Below are positions 1 through 11,844 of a stretch of DNA of 64,000 nt, in pieces. Where the stretch lies: contig JADQBB010000001.1 of NCBI GenBank assembly GCA_016903695.1, forward strand, positions 265,189 to 329,188, read 5' to 3'. This stretch comes from Chlorogloea purpurea SAG 13.99. GTDB lineage: Bacteria > Cyanobacteriota > Cyanobacteriia > Cyanobacteriales > Microcystaceae. The position numbers were made by a program, and so were the translations under genes. Each line of letters opens with the position of its first letter. The first letter of the stretch is position 1. The notes beneath the pieces are model-generated. The model was not told the DNA's origin. It did not search any database and was given only the letters and a program-made list of their open reading frames with translations.

Positions 1-104
1 ATTCTTTAAAAACTTTACGAAAAGAACACAATACTTTTTTCCCGGATGATAATCCTTTCCCTACCGATGTAGATGGTTTGCTAAATCAAGATTTTGATAA
101 TTAG
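1..104 (+). CDS. 3' end of an unidentified gene (partial)
   Basis: The third reading frame is open from the window edge to a TAG at 102-104 and encodes about 33 residues ending in LLNQDFDN. The stretch is acidic and hydrophilic. It is too short to assign to a family, and the gene body lies outside the window. It is followed by 56 bp and then the pirin gene on the same strand, so the two could be co-transcribed. The absence of the start and of any domain keeps confidence moderate. Confidence 0.45.
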   Translation, partial: SLKTLRKEHNTFFPDDNPFPTDVDGLLNQDFDN

Positions 105-160
105 AAACGATTGTTAATAATTGATAGGGACTTTAATATACAAGCTCAGGAGCCAAAACC

Positions 161-859
161 ATGCTGAACATCCGCAGATCGAAAGACAGAGGACACGCTA
201 ACCACGGCTGGTTAGATACATATCATAGCTTTTCTTTCGCCGGGTATTATGACCCCGATCGCATGGGCTTTAGAGACCTGCGAGTGATCAACGAAGATAG
301 GATTGCCGGGGGGGGTGGATTCGGCACCCACGGTCACAAAGACATGGAAATCATCACCTATGTTCTCGACGGGGCCTTAGAACATCGAGACAGCCTCGGC
401 ACTGGTTCCGTCATCCGACCAGGAGAAATCCAAAAAATGAGCGCCGGTACGGGCATCCTCCACAGCGAATATAACGGGTCTCCGAGTCAAGAAGTTCATC
501 TTTTACAAATTTGGCTACTCCCAGCCCAAAAAGGAATAGCACCGGGTTACGAACAAAAAGAAACCAGAATAGCCGAAAAACCGGGCCAATTACACCTGAT
601 CGCCGGGCCCGCTCCTGGAACCAACGCAGTCAAAATTCATCAAGACGTTAACCTTTACGCCGGGATTATCGAGCCTGGAGAAACACTGACCCATAAGTTA
701 GACAATAACCGCCACGCTTGGGTACAAATAGCTAGGGGTGCGATCGCTATTGATAACATCCCTCTAGAAGCCGGTGACGGCATCGCCATTAGCGGGGAAA
801 GCGGGTTAACCATCACCGCCACCGAAAGGGCCGAGATCCTGCTGTTCGACCTTAATTAA
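161..859 (+). CDS. Pirin family protein (YhhW-like)
   Basis: A 232-residue bicupin of the pirin family. The N-terminal cupin carries the usual metal-binding pattern: THGHKDME gives two His near residues 57-59, and the later HSE segment near residue 101 gives the third His and the Glu. Some pirins have quercetin 2,3-dioxygenase activity and others are redox or transcription cofactors. The sequence does not say which applies here. The opening MLNIRRSKDRGHANHGWLDT is typical of full-length members. Its stop overlaps the convergent crtB stop by 4 bp (shared TTAA), so the two transcripts meet tail to tail. Confidence 0.9.
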   Translation: MLNIRRSKDRGHANHGWLDTYHSFSFAGYYDPDRMGFRDLRVINEDRIAGGGGFGTHGHKDMEIITYVLDGALEHRDSLGTGSVIRPGEIQKMSAGTGILHSEYNGSPSQEVHLLQIWLLPAQKGIAPGYEQKETRIAEKPGQLHLIAGPAPGTNAVKIHQDVNLYAGIIEPGETLTHKLDNNRHAWVQIARGAIAIDNIPLEAGDGIAISGESGLTITATERAEILLFDLN

Positions 860-1785
860 AGAGCCTGCGCCCTCAACCAAGCCACCGGCAGATACAGCAT
901 CTTTTTGGGCAGGGGTACATAAGCCCGCTTGGTGAACACATCGTAATTATTCGCTTCGATCACGTTGAGAATACCCTCATACAACATCAAAGCCGCCCAA
1001 ACCGGCCACCTCGAATCAGGATTTAAAGCCCTGATCCCTCTCTCTGCGTCCTCGTAATAATCCCGCGCCCTCTGGATCTGGAAACGCATCAGCGCCTGCC
1101 AACGCTCATCATTAACCCCCTTACACAAATCTTCCTCACTGTAGCCGAACCTTTCCAGATCCTCCAGGGGTAGATATATCCGGCCCCTTCCTGTATCCTC
1201 GCCCACATCGCGGAGAATATTAGTGAGTTGATTGGCGATGCCCAGAGCGATCGCCTCATCTTCGGGAATATAAACCGTATCCGCAGACCAGGGAGCCGGG
1301 GCAAAGCGATCGTCCACACCGAGGACAGAGCTAGACATCAGCCCCACCGTACCTGCCACTCGATAACAATAGAGTTTCAATTCCTCGAAAGTTTCGTAGC
1401 GACTGCGATAGAGATCCATGTGTTGCCCGGCGATCATATCCCGGAAAGGCTGAATATCCATAGGAAAACGCTGGAGGGTATCCACCAGCGCCACATCATA
1501 ATCATCGCTCGGCACACCGGAAAAAACTAAGTCTAACTGTTTTTCCCAGAGACTCAAAGTTTCCGGGGTTGTTAAGCGGGCTTGGGGGCCATCTACTAGC
1601 TCATCGGTACGCCGACACCAGACATAGATAGCCCAGATTGCTTGACGTTTGTGTTTAGGCATCAAGAGAGTGCCGAGATAAAACGTCTTCGAGTACTTCT
1701 CTGTAATCTGGCGACAGAGTTCGTAGGACTCCGCGAGGGAGACTAGGGGTTGGGTGGTAGAGGGCGGTTTAGGCAATTGCAGCAT
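856..1785 (-). CDS. crtB: Phytoene synthase
   Basis: A 309-residue squalene/phytoene synthase family enzyme that condenses two geranylgeranyl diphosphates to phytoene, the first committed carotenoid step. Both Asp-rich Mg2+-diphosphate sites are visible: DELVD at residues 61-65 and D193-x3-D197 in the NQLTNILRDVGED segment. Length is normal for cyanobacterial CrtB. It lies 108 bp downstream of crtP on the same strand, the usual cyanobacterial crtP-crtB order, so a shared transcript is likely. Confidence 0.96.
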   Translation of the reverse strand: MLQLPKPPSTTQPLVSLAESYELCRQITEKYSKTFYLGTLLMPKHKRQAIWAIYVWCRRTDELVDGPQARLTTPETLSLWEKQLDLVFSGVPSDDYDVALVDTLQRFPMDIQPFRDMIAGQHMDLYRSRYETFEELKLYCYRVAGTVGLMSSSVLGVDDRFAPAPWSADTVYIPEDEAIALGIANQLTNILRDVGEDTGRGRIYLPLEDLERFGYSEEDLCKGVNDERWQALMRFQIQRARDYYEDAERGIRALNPDSRWPVWAALMLYEGILNVIEANNYDVFTKRAYVPLPKKMLYLPVAWLRAQAL

Positions 1786-1893
1786 TCAGCGCCGATGAGA
1801 ATAATGGTCAGATGTGGGCGAAATAAGTTATTTAGCATTGTCTCATTCAATTACCATCTTAGTCATTTTTCTTGCGATAAATATCGTAAGAAT

Positions 1894-3330
<1,437 letters not shown>

Positions 3331-3482
3331 CTAGGGCTTATATGTAACATTTAATTTATCATACTTTGCATTTCTTCACATTTTCTCCCAAGTACCCATA
3401 AAGTAAGATTATGGCTCATATCCAAAAGTAAGGAGTTAATATCTTAACCCGCTAAAGTTAAAATAAATATTAAAACTTATAG

Positions 3483-3545
3483 TAACGATAGAAGAATAAT
3501 CGTCGGTCTACCGTAGACGAACGAAGTCTTATTATCCTATCGTGT
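3483..3545 (+). promoter_or_regulatory. Imperfect long inverted repeat in the P-ATPase leader
   Basis: In the 256-bp gap before the P-type ATPase gene, 3485-3491 (ACGATAG) pairs with 3537-3543 (CTATCGT). Inside it lie AATAAT against ATTAT and a GTCTAC/GTAGAC core. Together they form an imperfect hairpin of about 60 nt ending some 30 nt before the start codon. It could be a leader-RNA structure or a short palindromic repeat. No known riboswitch was recognised. Confidence 0.35.
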
Positions 3546-3574
3546 AACTTATGGAATAAATTATTAAATTGAAT

Positions 3575-6352
3575 ATGACGCTTCCAACTACATCCCTCGG
3601 TGTTTCTAGTCAGAACGTTGATATTAATCGACCTTGGCACAGTTTAACCACCCAAGAGGCGATCGAATATCTCCAGACTGACCCCGATACTGGACTGAGA
3701 GAGAACCAAATCAGTCAGAGACAGCAAGTTTTCGGTTTGAACGAACTGATAGAGACGGGGGGGCGCAGTCCCTTGACCATCCTGTGGGAACAGTTCACCA
3801 ACATCATGTTGGTGATGCTGATCGCCGTGGCAGTGGTGTCAGCAATATTGGATTTGAAAAAGGGCGAATTTCCCAAAGATGCCGTGGCAATTTTCTTCAT
3901 CGTTATTTTAAACGGATTATTAGGATATTTACAAGAAAGCAGAGCCGAAAAAGCCCTAGCCGCCCTGAAAAATCTCTCCTCTCCCAAAGTGCGGATCATC
4001 CGTAACGACCATATCTTTGAGATCAGCGCCAAGGAGTTAGTACCGGGTGACATCATGCTGTTGGAGGCGGGGGTACAAATAGCAGCCGATGGTCGCCTGT
4101 TAGAAGCCCAGAATTTACAGATACGAGAAGCCGCGCTGACGGGGGAAGCGGAAGCGGTAACGAAAAACGCGGCGATCGTATTGAGCGAAGATTCCTCATT
4201 GGGCGATCGGATTAACCTCGTTTACCAAGGTACGGAAGTAGTACAGGGACGGGGGAAAGTGGTCGTGGCCCGAACCGGCATGGACACGGAAATCGGTAAG
4301 ATCGCCACCATGTTACAGTCGGTGGAAAGCGAACCCACTCCCTTACAACAAAGGATGACCCAGCTCGGTAACGTTCTCGTGAGCGGCTCTCTAGCTTTAG
4401 TGGCTCTAGTAGTTATAGTAGGTGTTATTCGTTCGGGATTCCAATATTTTGAAGACTTATTAGAAGTATCCCTGAGTATGGCCGTGGCGGTAGTGCCGGA
4501 AGGATTACCCGCGGTGGTCACGGTAACTCTCGCCATCGGCACTCAGAGAATGGTGCGCCGTCAAGCCCTGATCAGAAAATTACCAGCGGTAGAAACCCTA
4601 GGGTCAGTAACCACGATCTGTTCCGATAAAACCGGCACTCTGACCCAGAATAAAATGGTGGTGCAGAAAGTAGAAACACCCAACCAAACCATCACCGTTA
4701 CCGGGGAAGGTTACGCCCCCGTGGGTGACTTTTCCGTCGATGAGAAAAATACTGAATTACAAGCCCTCTTACAAGCCTGTGTACTCTGTAACGACGCTAT
4801 CCTACAGCACGATAAAGGCAATTGGGCGATCTTGGGAGATCCCACCGAGGGCGCTTTACTGACTCTCGCAGGTAAGGGCGGACTATATAAAGAACCCTTT
4901 GACGAGAAATGCCCCCGCCTCGGAGAGTTTCCCTTTTCCAGCGAAAGAAAACGGATGTCGGTGATCTGTCAGCACCCCGACTCTCCCGAATATGTCATGT
5001 TTACTAAAGGCTCACCGGAGTTAATTCTAGAACGTTGCACGAAAATTCAGCAAGGCGATCGAGCTGTCGAGATCACCCCCCCCCAGAGAACACAAATACT
5101 CGACCAGAATAATATGATGGCGAGTCAAGGTTTGCGAGTTCTGGGATTCTCCTATAAATTGATCGGCGAAGTACCCGAAGCCGAAACCCAAGACACCGAA
5201 GAACAGGATTTAGTCTGGTTGGGTTTGGTGGGAATGTTGGATGCTCCCCGTAAAGAGGTAAAGGGAGCCGTGGAGAAGTGCCGCACCGCCGGTATTCGTC
5301 CGATCATGATCACCGGCGATCATCAATTGACCGCTCAAGCGATCGCCCACCAGTTAGGTATAGCCCAACCAGGCGATCGAGTATTGACGGGCAAAGAGTT
5401 GGAAAAAATGAGCCAAACCGACTTAGAGGCAGAAGTAGATCAGGTGAGCGTCTACGCCCGCGTCTCTCCCGAACACAAACTGCGGATCGTACAGGCCCTG
5501 CAAAAAAGAGGTAAATTTGTCGCCATGACCGGCGACGGCGTGAACGATGCCCCCGCCTTAAAACAAGCCGACATCGGTATCGCCATGGGTATCACCGGCA
5601 CCGATGTGAGTAAAGAAGCCAGTGACATGATCCTCCTAGATGATAATTTCGCCACCATCGTCGCCGCTACCGAAGAAGGGCGGGTGGTATACAGCAACAT
5701 TCGCCGCTTTATCAAATATATCCTCGGTAGCAACATCGGTGAGGTACTAACGATCGCCGCCGCCCCCATCCTCGGTCTCGGTGGTGTACCCCTATCACCC
5801 CTACAGATCCTCTGGATGAACCTTGTTACCGATGGTTTACCCGCTCTCGCCCTAGCGATGGAACCGGCAGAACCTTACGTGATGCAGAGACCCCCTTTCA
5901 GCCCCCGCGAGAGCATTTTCGCCAGGGGTTTAGGGTGGTATATGGTACGCATCGGTATCGTCTTCGCCATTCTCACGATCGTCCTCATGACCTTCGCTTA
6001 CAATTACGTTAAGGGGCCTGGACTGGGTTTGGGCGATCCGGCCCGTTGGAAAACTATGGTATTCACCACCCTCTGTTTAGCCCAGATGGGTCACGCTCTA
6101 GCGGTGCGCTCTCATACCCAGTTAACCATCCAGATGAATCCTTTTTCCAACCCCTACGTTCTGGGCGCGGTTGGTTTAACCACGATCCTACAACTACTCT
6201 TGATCTACGTGGAACCTTTGCGGAACTTCTTCAGCACTCACCTGCTCACGCCTTTTGAATTGGCTATCTGCGTCGGATTCAGTGCTTTGATGTTCGTCTG
6301 GATCGAATTAGAAAAACTAGTCATCCGTTGGTTTTTCACCAAAAAGCAGTAA
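3575..6352 (+). CDS. Cation-transporting P-type ATPase, P2A (Ca2+) type
   Basis: A 925-residue P-type ATPase. Visible in order: N-terminal cation-ATPase domain, LTGEAE in the actuator domain, PEGLP in M4, the phosphorylation site DKTGTLT (Asp near residue 351), the [13 protein letters not shown] hinge, GSNIGEV in M5 and [12 protein letters not shown] in M6. The M4 Glu, M5 Asn/Glu and M6 Asn/Asp pattern matches SERCA-type Ca2+ ligands, so Ca2+ (or Mn2+) export is the best guess. A TTG six bases earlier (3569) is in frame, but I prefer the ATG. A hairpin at 6376-6418 probably ends the transcript. Confidence 0.9.
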   Translation: MTLPTTSLGVSSQNVDINRPWHSLTTQEAIEYLQTDPDTGLRENQISQRQQVFGLNELIETGGRSPLTILWEQFTNIMLVMLIAVAVVSAILDLKKGEFPKDAVAIFFIVILNGLLGYLQESRAEKALAALKNLSSPKVRIIRNDHIFEISAKELVPGDIMLLEAGVQIAADGRLLEAQNLQIREAALTGEAEAVTKNAAIVLSEDSSLGDRINLVYQGTEVVQGRGKVVVARTGMDTEIGKIATMLQSVESEPTPLQQRMTQLGNVLVSGSLALVALVVIVGVIRSGFQYFEDLLEVSLSMAVAVVPEGLPAVVTVTLAIGTQRMVRRQALIRKLPAVETLGSVTTICSDKTGTLTQNKMVVQKVETPNQTITVTGEGYAPVGDFSVDEKNTELQALLQACVLCNDAILQHDKGNWAILGDPTEGALLTLAGKGGLYKEPFDEKCPRLGEFPFSSERKRMSVICQHPDSPEYVMFTKGSPELILERCTKIQQGDRAVEITPPQRTQILDQNNMMASQGLRVLGFSYKLIGEVPEAETQDTEEQDLVWLGLVGMLDAPRKEVKGAVEKCRTAGIRPIMITGDHQLTAQAIAHQLGIAQPGDRVLTGKELEKMSQTDLEAEVDQVSVYARVSPEHKLRIVQALQKRGKFVAMTGDGVNDAPALKQADIGIAMGITGTDVSKEASDMILLDDNFATIVAATEEGRVVYSNIRRFIKYILGSNIGEVLTIAAAPILGLGGVPLSPLQILWMNLVTDGLPALALAMEPAEPYVMQRPPFSPRESIFARGLGWYMVRIGIVFAILTIVLMTFAYNYVKGPGLGLGDPARWKTMVFTTLCLAQMGHALAVRSHTQLTIQMNPFSNPYVLGAVGLTTILQLLLIYVEPLRNFFSTHLLTPFELAICVGFSALMFVWIELEKLVIRWFFTKKQ

Positions 6353-6375
6353 GGGTAAATTATATCGGTAATTAG

Positions 6376-6430
6376 GAGGATGCGTGTTTTACAACTGATA
6401 AGTACAACCCGCATCCTCGTTAATTTTCAA
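6376..6430 (+). terminator. Hairpin downstream of the P-ATPase gene
   Basis: GAGGATGCG at 6376-6384 pairs with CGCATCCTC at 6410-6418 (9 bp), closed by a 25-nt loop and followed by GTTAATTTTC. The U-tract is imperfect and the loop large, so it is a plausible but not classical intrinsic terminator. Confidence 0.45.
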
Positions 6431-6508
6431 TTATTTAAAAAGTACGATCGATACAGCTAATAATCTAGATTTTCAGTACACTAGCATTATTAAGCTAGTT
6501 GACTTTTT

Positions 6509-8653
6509 ATGGATACTATTTCCTTAGTTTTAATACAAATATTAATTATTATTGGTTTATCGAGATTGATGGGTTTAGCCTGTCGCCTGATCAAACAACC
6601 ATTAGTAATCGGGGAAATTATCGCCGGGATTATATTAGGGCCTTCCTTATTGGGATTAGTAGCACCGGAGCTATTGACGACACTATTCCCTCAGAATACC
6701 TTACCTTTTTTAAATCTTCTCTCCCAAATTGGCTTAATATTTTTCATGTTTTTAATCGGTTTAGAGTTAAATCCTAAATACCTTAAAGGCAATTTTAATA
6801 CAGCAGTTTTAATCTCTCACGTCAGTATAATACTTCCCTTCTCCCTGGGATGTATTCTGGCCTTACTTCTCTATCCACTCCTTTCTAACAACGAAGTTTC
6901 TTTCGCCGCCTTCGCCCTATTTTTAGGGTCGGCCATGTCCATAACCGCCTTCCCGGTTTTAGCGAGGATCATTACAGAAAATAATTTACAAAAAACTAAA
7001 CTGGGCACTTTAGCCCTAACCTGTGCCGCAGTCGATGATGTGACGGCTTGGTGCTTACTGGCCTTGGCTATCGCCGTGACCAGGACTAACAGTATCGTCG
7101 ACGCTTTTCCTACCATCATAGAAGCATTTATCTATATCGCTTTCATGTTGACCGCGGGTAGATGGCTCCTAGAAAAATTACTCAAATACTATCAACAAAC
7201 CCAAAAATTAAGTCAATTAGTTCTGGCCATGATCTACGTGGGTCTACTAATTTCCGCCCTCACCACTCAACTGATCGGCATTCACTTCATCTTCGGCAGT
7301 TTCCTGATGGGGGCCGCTATGCCCAAATATCCAGCTTTAGTCAGGGATATAGCCGAGAAAACCGAAGATTTCGTGTTAATCTTCCTCCTGCCGATTTTCT
7401 TCGCCTACAGCGGTTTAAACACGGAAATAGGCTTACTGAATCAACCTCTACTTTGGTTATTGTGTGCTTTAGTGGTGACAGTGGCGATCGTCGGTAAATA
7501 TTTCGGCACTTATATCTCGGCGAGAGCGAGCGGCATCAATAATCAGCAGGCTTCCGCCCTCGGTTGGTTGATGAATACGAGGGGTTTGACCGAGTTGATC
7601 GTCCTCAATATCGGCCTTAGTTTCGGGGTTATATCTCCCCTCCTCTTCACCATGTTAGTGATCATGGCTCTCGTCACCACCTGTATGACTTCCCCCCTCC
7701 TAGAATGGATTTATCCCAAAGAGAAAATTAAATTAAATCTCGCAGACGATGAATCCCCGGATTTCATCTCACCCGCCGCCCCGGAAACCGCGAAAACCGA
7801 GTATAGGGTACTCGTACCCATTGCTAACCCGGATGCCCAGTTTAACCTGTTGCAATTGGCCATGGAAATCGCCGGTAATTCTTCAGCCGCCGTACACCCT
7901 TTATTCCTCCTCGATTCCGTGGCCGATTACGCCTTTCATAATACCCCCCAAGAAACAGATATTCTGCTCAAGGAACAACATAATAATATTGTCGCCCTTA
8001 TTAAAGAACTACAGCCTTCTCACTTGCGGAATATCGTCCATCCCTTCGTCCGGGTGGCTCACGATGTAGCTAGGGAAACCGCTAAAATAGCTATAGCCGA
8101 TCGAGCTGATTTAGTCCTCGTGGGTTGGCATCGCCCCGCTTTCAGCGACAATCGACTCGGTGGGAGAGTCGGCAAGATTCTCAACACCTCCCCCGTGGAT
8201 GTAGCGGTTTTTATCGATAAGCAACCTCTTAAACTGGATTCGATTCTAGTAGCTTATTCGGAAAATAACCACGATGATCTGGGGTTATCTTTAGCCTTGA
8301 GATTATTACTGCACGACCCGGGAAGAAAGGTGAAAGTTTTGCGTTTTTACCACGAAGATCTCGACGAGTATAATAATATCAGTAACGAATTCAAGAACAT
8401 GATCGATTTACTGCCGCCCCTGGTTCAATCGCGCATCGAAGTGCTACGACTGACGGACAGTGAGCCGATCGAAAAAGTCATTCTCGCTTCCCAAGACGTG
8501 GATTTAACCATAGCTGGTACGAGTCGGACTTGGGGGATCGAAAGGCAAACCCTCGGCTTTTACACCGATAGACTCGCTCAAGAGTGTCACTCGTCTTTAC
8601 TGATCACCCGCCGTTATTCTTCCGTCAGTAGCCATATTCAATCCCTCCTATGA
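6509..8653 (+). CDS. CPA2-family Na+(K+)/H+ antiporter with universal-stress-like C-terminus
   Basis: A 714-residue protein. Residues 1 to about 400 form a 12-13 helix Kef/NhaS-type exchanger domain: GEIIAGIILGPSLLG, then CAAVDDVTAW with the paired Asp of the translocation site, and MNTRGLTELIVLN. From about 430 on, two soluble Usp-like segments follow (YRVLVPIANPDA, and LVLVGWHRP with a nucleotide-loop-like stretch). It probably exchanges monovalent cations for protons in the plasma or thylakoid membrane. Its stop overlaps the next start as ATGA, so the two genes are translationally coupled. Confidence 0.88.
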   Translation: MDTISLVLIQILIIIGLSRLMGLACRLIKQPLVIGEIIAGIILGPSLLGLVAPELLTTLFPQNTLPFLNLLSQIGLIFFMFLIGLELNPKYLKGNFNTAVLISHVSIILPFSLGCILALLLYPLLSNNEVSFAAFALFLGSAMSITAFPVLARIITENNLQKTKLGTLALTCAAVDDVTAWCLLALAIAVTRTNSIVDAFPTIIEAFIYIAFMLTAGRWLLEKLLKYYQQTQKLSQLVLAMIYVGLLISALTTQLIGIHFIFGSFLMGAAMPKYPALVRDIAEKTEDFVLIFLLPIFFAYSGLNTEIGLLNQPLLWLLCALVVTVAIVGKYFGTYISARASGINNQQASALGWLMNTRGLTELIVLNIGLSFGVISPLLFTMLVIMALVTTCMTSPLLEWIYPKEKIKLNLADDESPDFISPAAPETAKTEYRVLVPIANPDAQFNLLQLAMEIAGNSSAAVHPLFLLDSVADYAFHNTPQETDILLKEQHNNIVALIKELQPSHLRNIVHPFVRVAHDVARETAKIAIADRADLVLVGWHRPAFSDNRLGGRVGKILNTSPVDVAVFIDKQPLKLDSILVAYSENNHDDLGLSLALRLLLHDPGRKVKVLRFYHEDLDEYNNISNEFKNMIDLLPPLVQSRIEVLRLTDSEPIEKVILASQDVDLTIAGTSRTWGIERQTLGFYTDRLAQECHSSLLITRRYSSVSSHIQSLL

Positions 8654-9096
8654 TGAAAACCTTTAATTATCGATACATCATCTTTTATTCCCTCAGTATT
8701 TTATTCGTCATCATTTTATTCAATACCGTTACTACTTACGGGGCGAATAATCTAAAAGCGGCTCCACCCATAGGAGGTGTGTATCTTATCAGGGAAGCAA
8801 AAATTATAGGTTGCTTTCAGAGTTCACCTTTGACTTTAAATCTGGAACAATCGGGCATTTATTTGGCGGGAAAGCTTTCTGATAACGCTAAAACACTCCT
8901 ATTGACGGGGCGTGTCCGGGGAGATAAATTAAAGTTAGAATCATCCAAAATCTGTAATCTAACCTTAACGGGGAAAGTGATTAAGCCCAATATTAAAGGT
9001 GAATTAAAAGACAATAGCTCTTCCGCGATCTTTCCCGTTACTTTAGAACCCGATCAACGGGAGCAAAAACCGTTAGGTAAAGGTGCTACCCATTGA
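8650..9096 (+). CDS. Hypothetical exported or membrane-anchored small protein
   Basis: 148 residues. Residues 8-30 form one hydrophobic segment (YIIFYSLSILFVIILFNTV) that is a signal peptide or anchor, followed by a small beta-rich domain. I recognise no family. The start overlaps the antiporter stop by 4 bp (ATGA). This coupling suggests an accessory role for the antiporter, but nothing in the sequence shows one. Confidence 0.65.
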   Translation: MMKTFNYRYIIFYSLSILFVIILFNTVTTYGANNLKAAPPIGGVYLIREAKIIGCFQSSPLTLNLEQSGIYLAGKLSDNAKTLLLTGRVRGDKLKLESSKICNLTLTGKVIKPNIKGELKDNSSSAIFPVTLEPDQREQKPLGKGATH

Positions 9097-9145
9097 AAAA
9101 ATCTGGGAAATGCCGCCGATAATGAGTAAAGTTCTGAACGGGGTT

Positions 9146-10330
9146 TTAATTTTGCTGTTTCAATAACTCTTTAAATTCATCGGCTTTAACCGGACGGCTG
9201 AATAAATACCCCTGCATGTCCTCACAACCACATTCCACTAGAAACTCCCTTTCTTCTAAGGTTTCCACTCCCTCCGCTATCACTCTTAAATTCAGTTGAC
9301 GGGCCATGGTGATGATCGCCTGACTGATGGCCCCATTCTCACTATTACTATGCACGTTCTTGACAAAATTACGGTCTATTTTTAACGTGTTAAAAGGGAA
9401 TTTTTTTAAATAAATTAAAGAAGCTTGGCCGGTGCCGAAATCATCTATGGCTATTTTAATCCCTAGGCGGCTTAATCTTTGTAAACGCTTACTTGTTAAA
9501 CCCACATTTTCTATTACCGAGCCTTCTGTTAATTCCAACTCTAATTGATGGGGTGATATACCCGTTTTGGTAATAATATCTTCCACGGAGCTGCAGAAAT
9601 CGCTGTGATTGAATTGGCGTGGGGACACGTTCACCGCCATGGTGATAGGGGGCAAACCCTGATCTCCCCAACTTTTTAACTGCTCACAGGCTCGCTCTAG
9701 TATCCATCCACCCAATATTCTAATGGAACCGGTGCTTTCCGCGAGGGGGATGAATTGATTGGGGGGAATATTGCCCCACTGTGGATGATGCCAGCGCATT
9801 AGGGCTTCCGCACCGACGATCAGACCCGTTTTCAGGTTGATCTGCGGTTGGTAGTTTACCGCCAATTGCTTTTTGCCTATCGCTTGACGCAAATCCGCTT
9901 CTATCTGCAGTTTGGTCTCTAATAATTTTTCATTGTGGGCCGTTAAGTTCATGGCCGCGGATTTTCTCAGCCTCGCTGCGATCGCTCTTAGTAATTCATC
10001 TTCGTCGAAAGGCTTGATCAGATAGTCATCGGCTCCCAAATTCATGCCGTAGCGTAGATGATTGGGTGTCGCTTTAGCCGTCAGAAAAATAAATGGGATT
10101 CTGCGCGTTACCCCGTGTTGTTGCAATTTGTATAGCACTTGGTAGCCATCCATCTCCGGCATCATCACGTCGCAAAGAATCAGATCGGGTAAGTTATACA
10201 GGGCTAGTTTTACTCCCTCTTTGCCATTGTTTGCCTCTAATACTTCATAGTTTTCTGAATTGAGAATGTCTGTGATCAGCATTCTGATGGAACCTTCATC
10301 CTCAATCACCAGAATTCTAGCAATAGTCAT
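9146..10330 (-). CDS. Response regulator with EAL c-di-GMP phosphodiesterase domain
   Basis: 394 residues. A receiver domain (about 1-120) has the acidic pocket EDE, the phospho-acceptor Asp in LILCDVMMPEMDG and the Lys in LIKPFD. An EAL domain (about 145-390) follows with AEALMRW, DDFGTGQAS, LKIDRNF and AEGVET all present, so phosphodiesterase activity is likely. It would hydrolyse c-di-GMP on signal from a histidine kinase. No kinase is adjacent, and the gene stands alone between convergent and same-strand neighbours. Confidence 0.92.
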   Translation of the reverse strand: MTIARILVIEDEGSIRMLITDILNSENYEVLEANNGKEGVKLALYNLPDLILCDVMMPEMDGYQVLYKLQQHGVTRRIPFIFLTAKATPNHLRYGMNLGADDYLIKPFDEDELLRAIAARLRKSAAMNLTAHNEKLLETKLQIEADLRQAIGKKQLAVNYQPQINLKTGLIVGAEALMRWHHPQWGNIPPNQFIPLAESTGSIRILGGWILERACEQLKSWGDQGLPPITMAVNVSPRQFNHSDFCSSVEDIITKTGISPHQLELELTEGSVIENVGLTSKRLQRLSRLGIKIAIDDFGTGQASLIYLKKFPFNTLKIDRNFVKNVHSNSENGAISQAIITMARQLNLRVIAEGVETLEEREFLVECGCEDMQGYLFSRPVKADEFKELLKQQN

Positions 10331-10425
10331 GGTTATCTAGCCTTGATGGATACATAATTTCTGCTCGGTCACTACCAGTCTTCTCTATAGCTTCTTTATA
10401 ACAAATTCTTCATTTAATGGGAAAA

Positions 10426-10983
10426 CTAGCCATTTATTTCCATTAATCCGGGAGGAGGGTTGATAGCGACCCGTTTGGTTTCTAAATTAACTACCGGCAC
10501 GATTTCTTTGACGAAAGGAACTAGGATCTTTTTGTTCGGTTTTTCTTCGGCGGGTTGCCCGTCGGCGTTCAAACTCACTTCTAAAAGGTCATTACCCGCC
10601 CAAAAAATGTTCGTCACCACCCCTATTTTCTCTCCGGTTAACTCGTGATAAACCTCCAAATTGATTAAATCTTCCACATGATATTCATCTTTTTTTAACC
10701 GGGGTCGATCGCTTTTGTCTACTAATAATTTATATCCCTTGAGAGCTTCCGCCGAGTCCCTGGTATCTACCCCATCCAAGGTGACAACATAAAGCTTTCC
10801 TCCCGGTATATATCGCCCCGAAACTAACTGTATTTCTTGAATACTCCCATCTACGGGAGATTTCAACCAGCGCTTGCCAGGCTTTTCAAAACGTTCGGGA
10901 AAGTCCGATTCCGATAGAACTCTCACTTGTCCTTGCATCCCTTGAGGAGCAACGATCGTACCTACTTCTAATAAGTCTTCCAT
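10426..10983 (-). CDS. rimM: Ribosome maturation factor RimM
   Basis: 185 residues, normal length. The N-terminal RimM fold (VGTIVAPQGMQGQVRVLSESD) is followed by the PRC-barrel domain (YHVEDLINLEVYHELTGEKIGVV). RimM binds S19 and assists 30S head maturation and 16S rRNA processing. The trmD/rpsP neighbours seen in many bacteria are absent, as is common in cyanobacteria. Confidence 0.95.
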   Translation of the reverse strand: MEDLLEVGTIVAPQGMQGQVRVLSESDFPERFEKPGKRWLKSPVDGSIQEIQLVSGRYIPGGKLYVVTLDGVDTRDSAEALKGYKLLVDKSDRPRLKKDEYHVEDLINLEVYHELTGEKIGVVTNIFWAGNDLLEVSLNADGQPAEEKPNKKILVPFVKEIVPVVNLETKRVAINPPPGLMEING

Positions 10984-11040
10984 ACAGGGTATTATTTATT
11001 TGGTATTCTAGTTTAAGTATATGATATTAGCTTCAAAAGA

Positions 11041-11844
11041 ATGACCATTTGGCAGGCAGATTTATATAAACAAACCGGTGATTATTCTGATTCTAAAACC
11101 TGGTATTTACTGGTGTGCGATCAACAAGGTAATCTGATTCACGAAAATCAATGTCTGCAATCTGAAGTTAACAGTCAGTGGGTGCTGGGTCAATTACAAA
11201 ATGCTCTAGAAAAATATACCCCCGATAAAATCCAAATTTTTCGGCCTCAAGTCCTTAACTTTTTTCAATCGGCGGGTTCGGCGCTCGGTGTGCCAGTCGA
11301 GGCCACACGTCACACCCCGGCCATTAAAAAATTACTCTTGGAGAAAGGTTCGAGTCTGTCTCTAGATAAAGCGCCACCTCAACCCATGCCCGAAAATCTT
11401 TGGGGGGAAAGTTGGCGCGTAGCTTATTTTCAAGCGGGTGAGATAATTGATTTCTGGGAAGATCGTCCACTCCCCATCCTATCTTTACCCCCTGCTTTTC
11501 GTCCGCTATCTTTGGGTGTATCTTCCTCCCAACCGATTCCAGGCTTATTGATCTACGGCGGCAGAAAATCCCGTTCCCTGGCTCAATGGTTAGAATCGGT
11601 GCGACCGGTGTGTCTCGATTACATCAGCGATCGAGTCGGTGTTTCAGGGGGAGTGGTGTTAGAAGCGGGACTCAACGATCGATGGGTGGTTCTCACCTTT
11701 GAAGACCCGGAAATCGCCGAAGCTATGGAAAATTATGAATCCCGCAAGCGCGCTTGTCAAGGTTTACATTTTCTTTTGATTCAACCCGACGATTCTAACG
11801 TGACTTACACGGCTTTCTGGTTATTGAAAACGCCAGATGCCTAA
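11041..11844 (+). CDS. Tab2/Atab2-family RNA-binding protein
   Basis: 267 residues, full length for the family. It opens with WQADLYKQTG and contains the family block PDKIQIFRPQVLNFFQSAGSALGVPVEATRHTPA. In chloroplasts Tab2/Atab2 binds mRNA leaders and activates translation of photosystem I/II proteins. Cyanobacterial members are presumed to act on thylakoid protein expression. Its 3' end overlaps the convergent CPBP gene by 24 bp. Confidence 0.92.
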   Translation: MTIWQADLYKQTGDYSDSKTWYLLVCDQQGNLIHENQCLQSEVNSQWVLGQLQNALEKYTPDKIQIFRPQVLNFFQSAGSALGVPVEATRHTPAIKKLLLEKGSSLSLDKAPPQPMPENLWGESWRVAYFQAGEIIDFWEDRPLPILSLPPAFRPLSLGVSSSQPIPGLLIYGGRKSRSLAQWLESVRPVCLDYISDRVGVSGGVVLEAGLNDRWVVLTFEDPEIAEAMENYESRKRACQGLHFLLIQPDDSNVTYTAFWLLKTPDA

